From Plantago ovata (Eukaryota > Streptophyta > Magnoliopsida > Lamiales > Plantaginaceae), in contig CM051458.1 in assembly GCA_028274465.1 (NCBI GenBank), positions 29,090,692 to 29,154,691 of the forward strand: DNA of 64,000 nt. Direction: 5' to 3'. A program made the position numbers and the translations under genes. Shown here piece after piece: positions 11,748 to 23,879 of this stretch. Position 1 is the stretch's first letter. Each line of letters begins with the position of its first letter. The notes beneath the pieces are model-generated. The model did no database searches and was not told the DNA's origin. It was given only the letters and a program-made list of their open reading frames with translations.

Positions 11748-13247
11748 TTTTAGGAAACTTGTAATTTTGATGAGCAATTAACCATGCTAAATTAAGTAAA
11801 GTCCAGTAACTAGTACTCTTAAGGTCTATAGGAATTTAGAATTTTAAGGACATTGTAAAAGTGGAACGTTTGCTGAAAGACTTAGTGTAGGTACTAGTTA
11901 GGTTCTTAAACTTGCTGATGATGTACTTTGTTTCTACAAACAAACTATTGACGACCTAGAACCGCTCAGAAAGTGGAAAATTCGAAGACTGAAGACTTAG
12001 AAGAATTCTGAGAAAGATATCTATAAAGGCACATGTTGTTTCAGAACGTGAGATTCTCAGCAACAGCTTGCATAAGTGAAAATCTATATGACAGAGTAGG
12101 TTGTGTTTGCTTAGACAGACCACTTGTGAAAACTTATGTGACCTCCTTGCTGCAGAAGTACTTGCATTTTGTCTCCAACGTTCATATTTGAATTGATTCA
12201 AAGAACATTAAATGCAAAGTTAGCGAAGAGCACGAAGACAAGAAGACAAATGAGAGCACTGCTGAAAGTAAAAAAGCAAGATAGTGACATCTTAAGGTAC
12301 AAGCCTTAGAATTTCAAATTCAAACTGCTCCCTTGAGACACTATAATTAGAAGACCTTAGGCTGAGTAGAAGGGTGTGTCAACAACGTGATCAAACTCTC
12401 ACTTGTGCTTTACACACTCAAATCCTTCTCTACTCTTTACTGCCTATTGATCCGTTCCAAGACTTAAGCTTGAAACAAAAGCTACTTGTGAAGAAGTAGA
12501 ACATTGTGAGCTAAGAAATTAGTTAAGTGTTCTTTCTTCTAAATAAGAACAAGTCTTGACACCAGAAACAACAAACTTGATTACTGCAAAGTATTTCAAG
12601 TTGAGTTTCTTTAGATTACTTGTTATAGCTGCAAATTTATATTCAAGTCATCTCATCCCAAACCTCTCTAACTGATAAACACCCTTATTCAAGCGTGGAA
12701 TTCAGGGGGAATTAATAAAGCATAGTTTTGATGATTAAGTGTCCCAAGTTTGGTGGAGAACAAGGTTTAGTTCTCTAGTTTTAGGTTGGAAACAAGACAA
12801 GTGTGCTTAGGTTTCTTTGAATCATTAGTGATAGGATTTGTAAGGAACCTCATATCTTAACTTAGTGGATTCAGTCCTAGAAAGGACAAAGTGGATTAGT
12901 TGAGAGATTACGCCACTATCAAATACCACTATAAAAGTGTTTGTGGGATTTACATTTCTGCAGTTACCTTTCAGCAAGTTACGTTGGTTTTCACTGTTTA
13001 TCTGTTTACTTGCTGAAACTAGCTTTCTGATAAAAGCACTTATTGTAAAAGACTTCCGCACTCTGTTTTTAAGTATCAGCAAACTTGTCACTGAAAAGTA
13101 ACAAGCACTTGCTGAGAAAGTTAAGTATCAGCAAACTCATTACTGAAAAGTAATAAGTACTTGCTGAGAAAGTTTTAAACGACGAAAAGTTTGAAAAGAC
13201 TATTCACCCCCCCTCTAGTCTTTTCTTGTTGTTTAAAGGGACCAACA
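11748..13247 (+). mobile_element. C1 (Sirevirus-like copia) LTR
   Basis: About 1500 bp, homologous to the C2 LTR at 15400-17001 in opposite orientation. The first bases have decayed (TTTTAGGAAACTTG where C2 has TGTTAGGAAACTTG). It ends GGGACCAACA directly before a perfect tRNA-Met PBS. TTGCTGA or its complement occurs repeatedly. Confidence 0.85.
13070..13172 (+). repeat. Two-copy tandem repeat near LTR end
   Basis: A unit of about 52 bp (AAGTATCAGCAAACT... ending TTGCTGAGAAAGTT) is present twice with few differences. A counterpart is visible at 15470-15590 in the C2 LTR, so the duplication is ancestral to both copies. Confidence 0.8.
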
Positions 13248-13249
13248 AG

Positions 13250-13261
13250 TGGTATCAGAGC
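13250..13261 (+). other. Primer-binding site, tRNA-Met
   Basis: Perfect TGGTATCAGAGC two bases after the LTR end, the standard copia primer site. Confidence 0.9.
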
Positions 13262-13359
13262 TGGAGGTTCTTTAACCTTCAGCACTGAACCTAGATCCCC
13301 TTAGGTGCTTTCCGTAAATCGCTTTCACTTGATCAGTTTGGTAGTTATTTTCTGACAGG

Positions 13360-15399
13360 ATGTCTTTAGGAGACGCTCCTTTGCTATAGCTGGAAAACTA
13401 TGAGAAATGGCGAAACAACATTATGCTACATCTTGAGGCCATTAGTGATGAGATGGTGACTATCATAAACGATGGCCCAATCAAGATCACTAAAGTTTAA
13501 AGAAGCTTTCCTCACAAAACCACAGATACTGGTGGAAAGGAAACTCTCTTAGGAGAACCGGTCGACACTGTCGTACCAAAACCATGAGAGTACTGGACTT
13601 CTGATGAAGCCAAGAGATTCCTTCTTGATGGCTAAGCAAGAACCATCATCATTTGACCTACTCCAGACACTATACAATGCAAACTATGGGGTGTCAAAAC
13701 TGCTAAGGAAGCATGGAAAATGGTTCAATATCTTTGTGTTGGATCTGATAAAACCAAGGAAAATAAACTCAAAGTGCTAAAGCTGAAGTTTCAAAACTTC
13801 AAACAAGGTGCCACTGAGTAACTGGAAGACTTGGATTTCAGATTCACAACTGTTGTGAGTGAAACGGCTGCCTTAGGTGTTGGAAACTTCTATTCAGATT
13901 CTGAAAAGGTGAAAACCATTATTAGAAGTTTGAATCAAGAATGGATCTACACTCAGAACTTCTACTACAATCAAGGAATTCCAAACATCACTCCAATTGA
14001 GTTATTCTCTCACCTTGCTACTGTCAACTATGAGACAAAGCAAAGAGAAAGTGTGTTTGCTGAACAATCGCAAAACATTGATCTTGCTGCCAAGCCTTTA
14101 CCTTCTGAAAAGAAGAGTGACAAAGAGCCTGCTGATTAAAATGCTCTTGCAGTTAGAAACATGAAGAAATTCATCAACAAGGAACTTGAAAGGCGAAAAG
14201 CAAAAGAGAAATTGAAAAAGCATCTTGGTAACAGCTACCAGAAGTAAAAGAATGAAGCTAGCTCGTTGAACAAGCAAACTCAGCAAGCAAACTCTTCTGA
14301 TGAACCAGCAGTTGGCAATGATCTTTGCTTTTATTGGAAAAAGCCTGGACACTTCAAAGCAAACTGTCCTTTGCTGAAAGGGAAGTCTGCTGAAAAGAAG
14401 AAGAAGTTCAAAAAGGTTTTGATTGCTGAAGAAAAGAAGAAGCTTCAAGCGAAAATCAATGCTCTTTGTATTGAAACAAGCTCTGAAGACATTTAGGTAG
14501 AAAGTTCAGACACTGAAGAAGAGAAAGCTACATTGGATATAGAAATAGGCAAAGAAGTTTGTGGAATTGCAATGGAAGCTTACCCAGATGTGCGTGTTCT
14601 GCCTCATGGCCGATCAGGTAAATTCTCCTACCTCTGACTCTGATTCAGAAAGTGAAGATGCGATTGATCTTTATAGAATTGAAGGAGAAATCGAAAGATT
14701 TGAGAAAACTCTGAGCAAACAGCAAGAGAAACTACAGAATGCTGAACTTCTGACTAAGCAAACTACTGAATAGTACGTTGTGGTGAGCGCTTAGTCAGAA
14801 AAGGAAGATGCTGAAATATTGCATCTCAAAAAGCTAATTGCTGAAGCTACATAGAAAAATGCTCAAATGGCAATAGAATTGGAAGAATATCAGTCCTCAA
14901 CTCTGAAGTTACTCGCTGAAATACAAGAGATGAAAAAGATCAAAGTCAATTTCAAATATTATGCAAATGCTAGTAACACGCTAACTGAACTAAACTCTTA
15001 TTTGAAAGATCCATCTCAGAAATAAGGTTTAGGTGCAACTTATGAAGGTGATGACGTGATACTCTTGAGTAAAGACAAATCACCAATTACCTTTGTTCGT
15101 CCTACTGATAGTGGTCAATCGGAACTCTATCAAATTGGTCAATCTAAGGTTGCTGAAATAAGCAATCAAGTACCTATTCTGAAGTGGGCGGAGTTTTCAC
15201 CTTTGACTGAATCTTCACGGAGAAAAATACTGATTTTTATATGACCAACAAGCCTGCTGTTGCTACTCAAAGTAACAAGACTTCAAAAGGAAAACAGGTT
15301 GCTGAAAAGGAATCTGGTTAGAAAAACGATGTTGAAAAGAAATCCGCCAAACAAGTTGCTGAAAAGTAATTTGTTAAGCCTAAAGGCAAGATTACTAAC
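13360..15399 (+). pseudogene. gag: C1 gag (decayed, cut by C2)
   Basis: Copia gag beginning at MSLGDAPLL (13360) and interrupted by many stops from the eighth or ninth codon region on. The recognisable block NNIMLHLEAISDEMV is followed by the longer open piece 13831-14139 (KVKTIIRSLNQEWIYTQNFY), which matches C2 gag at 30758-30513. The CCHC knuckle reads CFYWKKPGHFKANC, so its second Cys has become Trp (C2 keeps CFYCKKPGH). Downstream is an acidic, coiled-coil-like region (14561-14773). The frame ends at 15399, where C2 is inserted; CTAAC (15395-15399) would be one target duplication. Non-functional. Confidence 0.8.
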
Positions 15400-17001
15400 T
15401 GTTGGTCCCTTTAAACAACAAGAAAAGACTAGAGGGGGGGTGAATAGTCTTTTCAAACTTTCGTCGTTTAAAAACTTTCTCAGCAAGTGCTTATTACTTT
15501 TCCGTAATGAGTTTGTTGATACTTAACTTTCTCAGCAAGCGCAAGTTACTTCTCAGTAACTACGTTTGCTGATACTTAAATCAGAGAGCGGAAATATTTG
15601 ATACAATAAGTGCTTTGTTAGTAAGTGATAGTTTCAGCAAGTGATGTGAGTGACTGTGTACAGATAGATATGCTTTGCTGAAAACTAAGTACAGTAAGTA
15701 AATCATACATACACTTTTTATAGTGGTATCTGAGAGTGGCGTAATCTCTCAACTAATCCACTTTGTCCTTTCTAGGACTGAATCCACTAAGATAAGTTTG
15801 AGGTTCCTTACAACACCTATCTAGAGCGATCCAAACAGAAACCAAAGCACACTTGCTTTGTTTCCAACCTAACTAGAGAACGTAACCTTGTTCTCCACCA
15901 GACTTGGTACTTTTAATCAGCAACACTATGCTCGATTAAGTTCCCCCTGAATATCACGCCTGAAAGGATGTATTTTTCAGTTAGAGTGGTTTGGGATGAG
16001 ATAACTTAATTATAACTTATTCAGTTACAACAAGTAATCTAAGAAAAAAAACTTTGAATACTTTGCAGTAAACAAGTTTGATTGTTTCTGGTGTCAAGAC
16101 TTGTTCTTGTTCGAAAGAAAGAAAGAACACTTAACTAATTTCTTAGTCGTGTAAATTCTACTTCTTTACAAGTAGCTTTTTTTTCAAGCTTTAAGTCTTG
16201 GAACGGATCAATGGCAATGAAGAGTATTGAAGGGTATGTGAGTTTAAGCACAAGTGAAAGTATGATCACGTTGTTGACACAGTTCAACTCTTTGCCGGAT
16301 GACCTCTATTTATAGTGAAATAAGGAGCCGTTTGAATTTCAAATTCTAAGGCTTTTGTTCCTTAAAATGTCACTATCTTGCTTTTGTACTTTCAGCAGCG
16401 TCCTTGTTTGTCTTCTAGTCTTCATGTCCTTCGCGTGCATGCTTTGCATTTAATGCTCTTTTGAATAAAATTCAAACAGTAATATTGGAGCGCAAATACA
16501 AGTACTTTCAGCAAGAGGTCACAAATGTTCCATCAGCAAGTGGTCAGTCTCAGTTTCAGCAAGCACAACCTACTCTGTCGTTTAGATTTTCACTTATGCA
16601 ATGCTGTTGCTGAAGTTTCCACTTTCTGAGCAACATGTGCCTTTGTAGATACCAGTCTTCAGAAATATTCTAGTCTTCAGATCTTCAAAATCTTCTAGTC
16701 TTCAGATCTTCAAAATCTTCAAGTTTCTGAGCGGTTCTAAATGCTTCAATAGTTTGTTTTTGTAAACAAAGTACATCATCAGCAAATGCTTCAATAGGTT
16801 GTATTTCTTTTCAGAAAACAAGATACATCATAAGCGGTAAAACCAACCTATCTAGCACCTACTCTAAGTCTTCAGCAAACGTTCCTCTTTTACAATGTCC
16901 TTAAAATTCTAAATTCCTATGGACCTTAAGAATACTAGTTACTGGACTTTCCTTAATTTAGCATGGTTAATTGCTCATAAAAAATTACAAGTTTCCTAAC
17001 A
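15400..17001 (-). mobile_element. C2 3' LTR
   Basis: 1602 bp. Sense ends TGTTAGGAAACTTG and GGGACCAACA. Preceded (sense) by polypurine tract AAAAAGGGGGAAA and followed by C1 gag sequence. Same family as 11748-13247. Confidence 0.9.
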
Positions 17002-17003
17002 CA

Positions 17004-17016
17004 TTTCCCCCTTTTT
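17004..17016 (-). other. C2 polypurine tract
   Basis: Sense AAAAAGGGGGAAA, two bases before the 3' LTR start. It primes plus-strand DNA in LTR elements; identical in the tail at 11730-11746. Confidence 0.85.
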
Positions 17017-17265
17017 GATGTTAGCAATCCATGGCTAAATTAATTGTTACCCTTTTTGAGGTTTCTGATGTTGAATAAATCAGTTGACTAATGCAAGCAT
17101 ACTTGAATAATTAAACAGTAAGCATAAGTAAATTGCATAATCAAAAATCAATAAGAGTCAAAAGCTTCATTGCTGATAATTATCTTTCAGCAAGTTTACA
17201 AGAAAGAACAGAGATAACTACACAAAATCAGCAAATAAAAACATAAACAGAACTATTACAGAGAG

Positions 17266-18351
17266 TTAAGCTCTTCCAGAGGATTTTCTCAAAATCTCTC
17301 TTACACTCTTCTCAGCAAGTGCAGTGAATTCAATACAGTCCTTTTCGTAATCTTCAAGTAGCTTACGGACTTGTAGTTGAAGAATCCTTGCATTTTTGCA
17401 GGCGGTATGATAATGCTTTTCAGCATTCATTTCCATGTAGTGAACTACCCACAAATGCATGCCCCAATTGCTGGCATGGAGAAGCTGTGTATCTGAAATG
17501 CTTTTAGGATGAATCTTCCTTAGCAAGAGAAGATCTTCTTCTTGATCCTTATCAGTGAGATAGAAATACTCATAAGGAATCAATCCAAGTCTCTTCTTTG
17601 TTTTCTTGGTCACGGGGTCAGAGTAATAAGCAATTCCAATTGGTTTTATCAAATCAGGTTCTTGTCTTATGGACTTACCAATTGAAGTTCTTCTTACTGA
17701 GACTTCTAGATTCAACCATCTCCCAGCAATATTTCTTGGTAGTGACTCAGCCCTTTCTTTCCTTTTTACCTTGAGATCAATCCAAGTGAACATTTGGTTC
17801 AGTATGGCTGTTGGAAAGAACTCATTCACCAGCAAGTCTTCCAGCTTTAAGATCCAGCAACCATGAACGTTTCTGATCACGTTCTGAGTGGTTTCATCAT
17901 TACTGGTCTTTGTATATTCAATGTCGGAGCCAATAGCAATGCTGGCCAGCCTCTTTTCTTCCTGTTTTTGCCTTCTTCTTCTTGACATTGCATTGTCTTG
18001 ATCTCTTGCTAAAGATCTTGAGTCAGAAGAGAAATGCTTTGAATGGCCAGACGGAGTTAAGGCTGTAATTGGTCTAGCTCTTATGGCTTGAGCTATTGTT
18101 TGATTGTCATCATCATCATCATCTTCATTCAGAGCTTGATGACTTTCAGTATGACAGAATCCTTGAGTTTCAGCAGCAGTTTTTCTCTTTTTGGTACTTG
18201 CTGAATTTAACTCAGATTCTGCTTGTCTTTTAGAACTTTGCTCTTTTTCAGCAAGAGGTTCTATGGTCAGTGGCGCTTCAACAGTAGGAGGGGTTTTCTT
18301 CCTTGAAGTTCTCTTTTGTTTATCTTCCCCCTTAGACATGGATTGCATCAT
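17266..18351 (-). CDS. C2 ORFb, second 3' ORF, unknown function
   Basis: 361 codons without interruption, the last ORF before the 3' LTR. The N-terminal half (about residues 1-150) is basic and low complexity (KRTSRKKTPP, KKRKTAA, RRRRQKQEEKR: possible nuclear-localisation-type clusters; an acidic DDDDDDN stretch near 77). The C-terminal half (about 155-361) looks folded: VIRNVHGCWILKLEDLLVNEFFP, WIDLKVKRKERAESLPRNIAGRWLNLE and a charged helical end. The start ATG overlaps the ORFa stop by 20 nt in another frame, so either reinitiation or an ancient frame shift at the join is possible. I do not recognise the family. By position it is part of the Sirevirus env-like region. No signal peptide or membrane helix is visible. 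Confidence 0.6.
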   Translation of the reverse strand: MMQSMSKGEDKQKRTSRKKTPPTVEAPLTIEPLAEKEQSSKRQAESELNSASTKKRKTAAETQGFCHTESHQALNEDDDDDDNQTIAQAIRARPITALTPSGHSKHFSSDSRSLARDQDNAMSRRRRQKQEEKRLASIAIGSDIEYTKTSNDETTQNVIRNVHGCWILKLEDLLVNEFFPTAILNQMFTWIDLKVKRKERAESLPRNIAGRWLNLEVSVRRTSIGKSIRQEPDLIKPIGIAYYSDPVTKKTKKRLGLIPYEYFYLTDKDQEEDLLLLRKIHPKSISDTQLLHASNWGMHLWVVHYMEMNAEKHYHTACKNARILQLQVRKLLEDYEKDCIEFTALAEKSVREILRKSSGRA

Positions 18352-21300
18352 TGCAATTTTCAGTAAGAGTGCTTAGGCTATTGTATTTCATGATGATTGC
18401 TTGCTGATCGGACGTCAGCTTTGACAATTCTTGCTTAATACTAGCCATATTCTCCTCATGTCTTCGCTCTGTTGCGACCTCTTCTTCCATGAAAGTCTGA
18501 GCCTTGACTAATGCAGACTTTGCTAGCCGGAGTGCTTGACTTACATCTTCTTCATAGCTCTTGTGGTAAAGACTGATGTCTTTCTGAGCTATTGTAAGTG
18601 TAGTAGTGTGTCTCAGCACTGTAGCCAATATCTTTCCGATATCAAGCGGGCTCTCAGCAAGCAATGCATCATCTTCAGCTTTGCAGGCTTTGTGGACTTC
18701 CCTAAGTGCCAAAATTCTTGGAGTAAACTCCTCCACACGTGGAAACGGCACAAGATTAGGAGTCAAGGAATGAACTTTAAGTTTTGAAGCAAATTGATCA
18801 TCTTGTAACAGCAATTCTCCTCTTAAGTCATCTCCTTCATCATTTTCATAGTCAGGAGGAGGAATTTCAACCTCTTAGGGTTCTTTCTTGGAATTTTCAT
18901 CCTCATTTGCTGATTGATCATCTTCATCCTCAGATTCATCAAGGCCAGCAACCTTGGAACCTAAGTCAGCAGCTTCATTTCCTTTTGGTTGAGTGGTTGC
19001 TGATGGCAACGCTTCAGACTCAACAACTGGAGTTTCACCAGTAGTTAGTTTTAATTGAGTAGTTGCTGAAGGCAACGTTTGAGACTCAATTGCTGGAGTT
19101 TCACCAGTAGTAAGTGGAAGGGAGGGGACTTCATGTGGCCTTACTCCTGAAGATTGAGCAATATCCAAATTCTGCGTGTGCCTTGCATGAATTTGGAGAC
19201 TATTTTGGAGTGCTCTTTGGTAATCTTCATCCAATTCTTCTTCATCATCAAGGTTTGTATCAGTGACCTTGGCATCGAGTAAAGATAACTCGGCATCCGA
19301 AAGCTTGCCTTTACCATGTTTCAAAGCGGCTCGCTTTCTGGCGTATTCTTCCTCAGTATCAGCGCCTTGTACAGGTGCTTCAGCTTCAGCAGGTGTAGGT
19401 TGAGATTCATGCTGAGTTGGTGTTTGTTCAGCTTGCTGATTGTTTTGATTCTCAGTTTCAGCAACTGTCATTTTGAGTTCACCAGCATCAGGACTAGGAC
19501 CTTGATTGTTATCATCGTCGTCCTTTTTGTCCTTTGAATCTTTCCCTTCATCATCACTGGGATCAGTTGGGATGTTTTCATCTTCTTCCTCTTCATCATC
19601 ATCAGTCAAGATAACTAGCTCGAGATGCTTGTATAAAGCAACAATCGTCACTTCCTCTTCTTCATTGATTTTGTGGGGATCAGCCACCACGGGTACAAAA
19701 GAACCCTTGAGCATCACAGCTTGTTCAGCTGGAGAGGCACTCTTAAATTTGGCCTTCATATTCTCTCTGATTTGAGCAATCAGATTTGAGCTCATTAGCT
19801 GAGAATATGACATTTCTTCAGGAAGTATGGAGTGGACAAACGTCTCTAGCTTCAGCAGAGAAGATCTCTTTTTCTTATTTGATAGATGAAGATGGAGATC
19901 AGAAAAGTTCATCCTTTTGTACCTTTGCCAGTTGCTGACAGATTTAGCAACCCTTGACAAGGTATTTTTCTTGAAGTCTAAGTAAAGTTCCTCAGAACTC
20001 ACTTGTGGATCTTCAGTGATGTGAACCACTTCAGTGGTCTCCTTTAGAGCCTGAAAAATAATATTATTTAGATCAGGAAAGGTTTGGATAATTGTCTTAG
20101 AGTCCAAAGCGGAAACATGAATTACCTGCTGAGTTTCAGCAAGCTCATGTTGCACACTTGTTTGTGCTGGTACAATTTCCATTCCTTGAGGAGCTTGAGA
20201 AGCATCCTCCATTTGTTTATCCTGAAATAAATGTGAGTTAGATACAAGTACTAAGTTGTCAAACTTAGTTGTATTACCAAAAACTTTAACTACCTGCTGA
20301 GCAAGAAGTGTTGATTCTGGTGCAGAGGCTTCAGCAACCGCCTGACTTGCATTTTGAGAAGTCCGTAGAGAAATCATAATATTAGCAAAAGATTGAGTTT
20401 CAGAAAATGAAGATTTGCTTATGGTTGAGTTAACTACCTGCTGAAGAAGGACAGGTTGTGGCTCAGTCCTTTCAGCATTAACAATTTCTTCAGTTTCTAG
20501 GACTGTTTCTTCAGTAGACTTCTTTGCTTGCTCTGTTTGAGAAAGCTGCGCGGTTTCAGCAATCTCCCTTGTCTCTGAAATGACAAGTTGAGCAGAAGCA
20601 TCTTGACCCTTAAGCTCACTGCTTGTCATAAAAACATCAATGGATTTGTTGGATGTTTCTTCAATATCCAATTCCATATGTTGGCTTATTTCTTCCAGTA
20701 CAAGCTGGAGTTTATCAATTGATGTCTTTGGTGAACTGGGGCCAGTATTCTCAGCATTACGAGATGCGTCGTCGAATAATGCTTCTTGAGTTGTTTCAGC
20801 AACTTCTGGGACTTGAACCATTGCTGTCTCAGCAACTGGTTCTTCAGCAACCTGATGAGTTGCTTGTTCAGCAACCATCTTTTCAGCAACGGCAGCTTCA
20901 GCAAGTGTCGCAGTTCTTATGTCAGCAGCAATATCAGTTACCGATTCCAGAGTTGGATCATCAAGATTATCTACAATGTAGATATCTGGGACTTGGGCAG
21001 GAATTTCATTTCCACTGCCTTGTGGTCTGTTCTCAGTAGAAGAATCAACATTGAGTCGATTGTTGAAGGTTTCCGCAAACACTTCTATATTGCTGACATA
21101 GGTTTCAGTAATCACCTTGTCAACATCTACTAGAGTTTGCTTTTCAGCAACTGCTTGGGAATCGTCCGAGAGATCATGGACAATTGGTACTGACTTGCGA
21201 GCCAGTGTTTTCTTTCTAGGGTTATTTGTCCTTTTTCTCTTGGGGACGGGGTTTGCTGATGATGCTGCAGTCTGAGTGTCATCATCAACTTTCCTCTTTT

Positions 21301-22510
21301 TCTTCTTTGATTTTTCGAGTTTCCCAGCAGAGGCGTCAGTAGTTGCATTTTCAGCAACGGGTGTAGTGGTGTCAACATGATCACCATCTAGAGCAGTTTC
21401 ATCTTTGTCACCACCATCTACAGCAGTTTCATCTCTAAGTTGCTGAGTGGTGACATCTGCAGCTGTTGTATACCTTTCTTGCTGGCTTGTGCTGACAACA
21501 TTTGCAGCTATTGTCTTCTTAGATTTTTCAAGTTTCTTGCCAGCAGTCTTAGGTGCATTCTGCTTGTAGAAGGTCCTTCCCACATTGCATACAGATTTCT
21601 TGATTGGCAATGGGTTTCTCAGCTGAATCCTGAAGTGTTCAAGGATAAAGCATATCTTCAGTCCATACATGATTGGGAAGGTAGGTGAGACTTTGTTGTC
21701 TTCAACCTTAACCTTGAACTTAGTAACACAGTCAACAAGTCTGTTGAAAATGTACTTAGCCCAGTTGAGCTTCGTTTTGTTCTCATAGATATGCATCAGT
21801 AGCGGCCACCTTCTCAGGCCTACTTGGTCTATTCCTCCAACTTGGGAGTCCAAGACTTTGATTAGTAGCAGAGCTACTAGACCAAGTGAATGGCAGAGAT
21901 GCTTCCTATTAACGTGCTTAGTCCAAGTCACGGGAGCAATCTCTCCTTTCTTCATTTTCTCATTTTTGACATCAATGTAGAAGGCTTCTATCTCTTCATC
22001 AGTGTAATTGATGTCATCTTCAGTTCCAGTGGTTGGAATCTGAAAGATTTCCGCTAAATCAGTCCATTTCAGGACGATTTGCGTGTTGTGAACTGTAATA
22101 AACATCACTTTTTCAGTGACTCCTTGACTATCAGTTAGGGACTGGATTTCTGCATTATTTTAGAACTCCATTGTGTCTAACATGCTCACTTTCTTAGGGC
22201 GAGCAGTTATAAATTGAATGAGGCCTTGCTGCTTGATAAAGTCAAGCGCCTCTTCATTGTCACCGTCCAATTCTTGTTCATAGAAGTATCGGATATACTT
22301 CTCTTTAGCAAAACCACCCCATTGCATCATCATTTCACACTTTGCAGTGTCAAGATATGAAGGAGGCATAGGTTTTTCGGTAATTCTGTCATTTTTCAAC
22401 ACAACTTTTGCTGTGTTTATCACCGGAGTTGTCACCGGAGCAGTGCGTTTCTCAGCACTGTCAACCTTAGACGACTTGGAGGTCCTTGAAGACTGTCTCT
22501 TTGGTGCCAT
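18332..22510 (-). pseudogene. C2 ORFa, env-like region (two in-frame stops)
   Basis: One reading frame of about 1390 codons starting MAPKRQSSRTSKSSK (22510), broken only by stops near 22160 and 18875; both sides remain in frame. About residues 30-250 look globular (MMQWGGFAKEKYIRYFYEQEL, LKWTDLAEIFQIP, WTKHVNRKHLCHSLGLVALLL). The long middle is low complexity and acidic, with many AET/VAE repeats and a duplicated block TTGETPxxESxxLPSATTQ near 18980-19110. The end is coiled-coil-like (LRLAKSALVKAQTFMEEE). Its place behind pol is that of the env-like ORF of Sireviruses, but I see no signal peptide, transmembrane helix or cleavage site, so an envelope role is unsupported. Confidence 0.65.
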
Positions 22511-23407
22511 TTTCTTTATATAGAGAGAAAAGTGTACGAAAAAGATTGTTTGCTTTTTGACCGGAGGTACAGTAGATTTGCAGAGAAAGGAAATGTGAGT
22601 TAAGGAATTTTGTCATTTCTCTAACTCCTTCTTTATATAGTGTCTCTGATGTGTGAGAAACTCAATCGATTTGAGTTTTCAGCAAGGGTAAAACAGAGAA
22701 ACAAGGGCGTTAGTGGAGCCTTTGCATTAAATGCGTAGTGGCCCACTAACAAAAATCGTCAAAGCACTCTCTCTCTTTGTAATGTTAACCGTTAGATCAA
22801 TAACTCCTTTTAATCAATGGCCACGATTGTATTTCATGTCATGATTATTACTAAGTTTATCTGTGCCCGATTAATGTCACAAATTGATTTTACCGAGATT
22901 TATGGGATTAGATTGCTTGCTGAAATAAACAAGAATCTTTTCATCGAGTTTGCATATATAACCTAGATACTTGCTGAAAGTTCCCCCTTAATCAGATATC
23001 TCATATTTTCTTAAGTTCAAAAGATATTTCTGAGTACCCGTATCAGTAAATTCTTTTATACTTGAGACATCTTTTGGTAAAATCTGAGAAATGAGTTTTG
23101 CTCTTCTTCTGAGTTCCCGTCTCAGAATATTCCTTTGATACTTGAATACCTGTTTCAGTACCTTTGATTGTCTGAATACCCGTTTTAGCAATCTTCAAGT
23201 TTTTCTCTTACTGAGTGCCTGTCTCAGCAAGTAATCAAGTTTCCTAACAAATACCCGTTTTGAAGGAATTGCTTGTTGAATGCCTGTTTCAGCAATCATG
23301 TAGTGACCCATCATTTCTGAGAAGAAATTAGTGGAAGGAGCTTTTATTAAAGTAAGAGTACTTTGGCTTGCTGAATGCCTGTTTCAGCATTCTGCCAACT
23401 GTATCCT
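22511..23407 (-). other. Spacer between pol and ORFa with degenerate repeats
   Basis: No gene. 23030-23395 holds about eight loosely spaced copies of a motif like TGAATNCCYGTTTCAGCAA (plus strand), with 25-60 bp spacing. 22511-23000 is AT-rich and would contain any splice acceptor or promoter used for ORFa; none is clear enough to mark. Confidence 0.55.
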
Positions 23408-23879
23408 TTATTGAGGTAATTCAATCAATCCAAGGTTATACCTTAGCATTGCAAATCTATTATCTGGTAGGGGCTTGGTAAAGATGTCAGCAAGTTGATC
23501 ATCAGTACCTACTTTGACAACCTCAATATCTCCTTTTTCCACATGATCTCTAATGAAATGATGTCTAATATCAATGTGCTTGGTCCTTGAGTGAAACTTA
23601 GGATTTTGTGTGATAGCAATAGCACTTGTATTATCACAAAAGATTGGTGTTTCTTTGCAGAAATACCATAATCTCTTAATTGTTGCTGAGTCCATAGGAT
23701 TTGAGCTGTGCAACAACCAGCCGCAATGTATTCAGATTCAGTGGATGAATTGGCAACACAGGTTTGCTTCTTGCTGAACCATGATATTAATCTAGTACCC
23801 AAAAACTAACAAGTTCCAGAGGTACTTTTTCTATCAAGAGTTGATCCTACATGATCAGCATCAGAATAACCAACCAATT
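23408..23879 (-). pseudogene. C2 RNase H domain
   Basis: C-terminal copia pol. The conserved stretches CVANSSTESEYIAAG and FCDNTSAIAI, then TKHIDIRHHFIRDHV and the end DQLADIFTKPLP are all present, so the catalytic order is recognisable. They are split between two frames (23802-23509 and 23716-23408) by a frame shift at about 23710. A stop at 23880 separates them from RT. Pol ends LGLIELPQ. Confidence 0.85.

Noticed and set aside
18332..22510. ORFa as a true envelope glycoprotein
   Set aside because: No signal peptide, transmembrane helix or furin-like site is visible; only its position behind pol suggests env.
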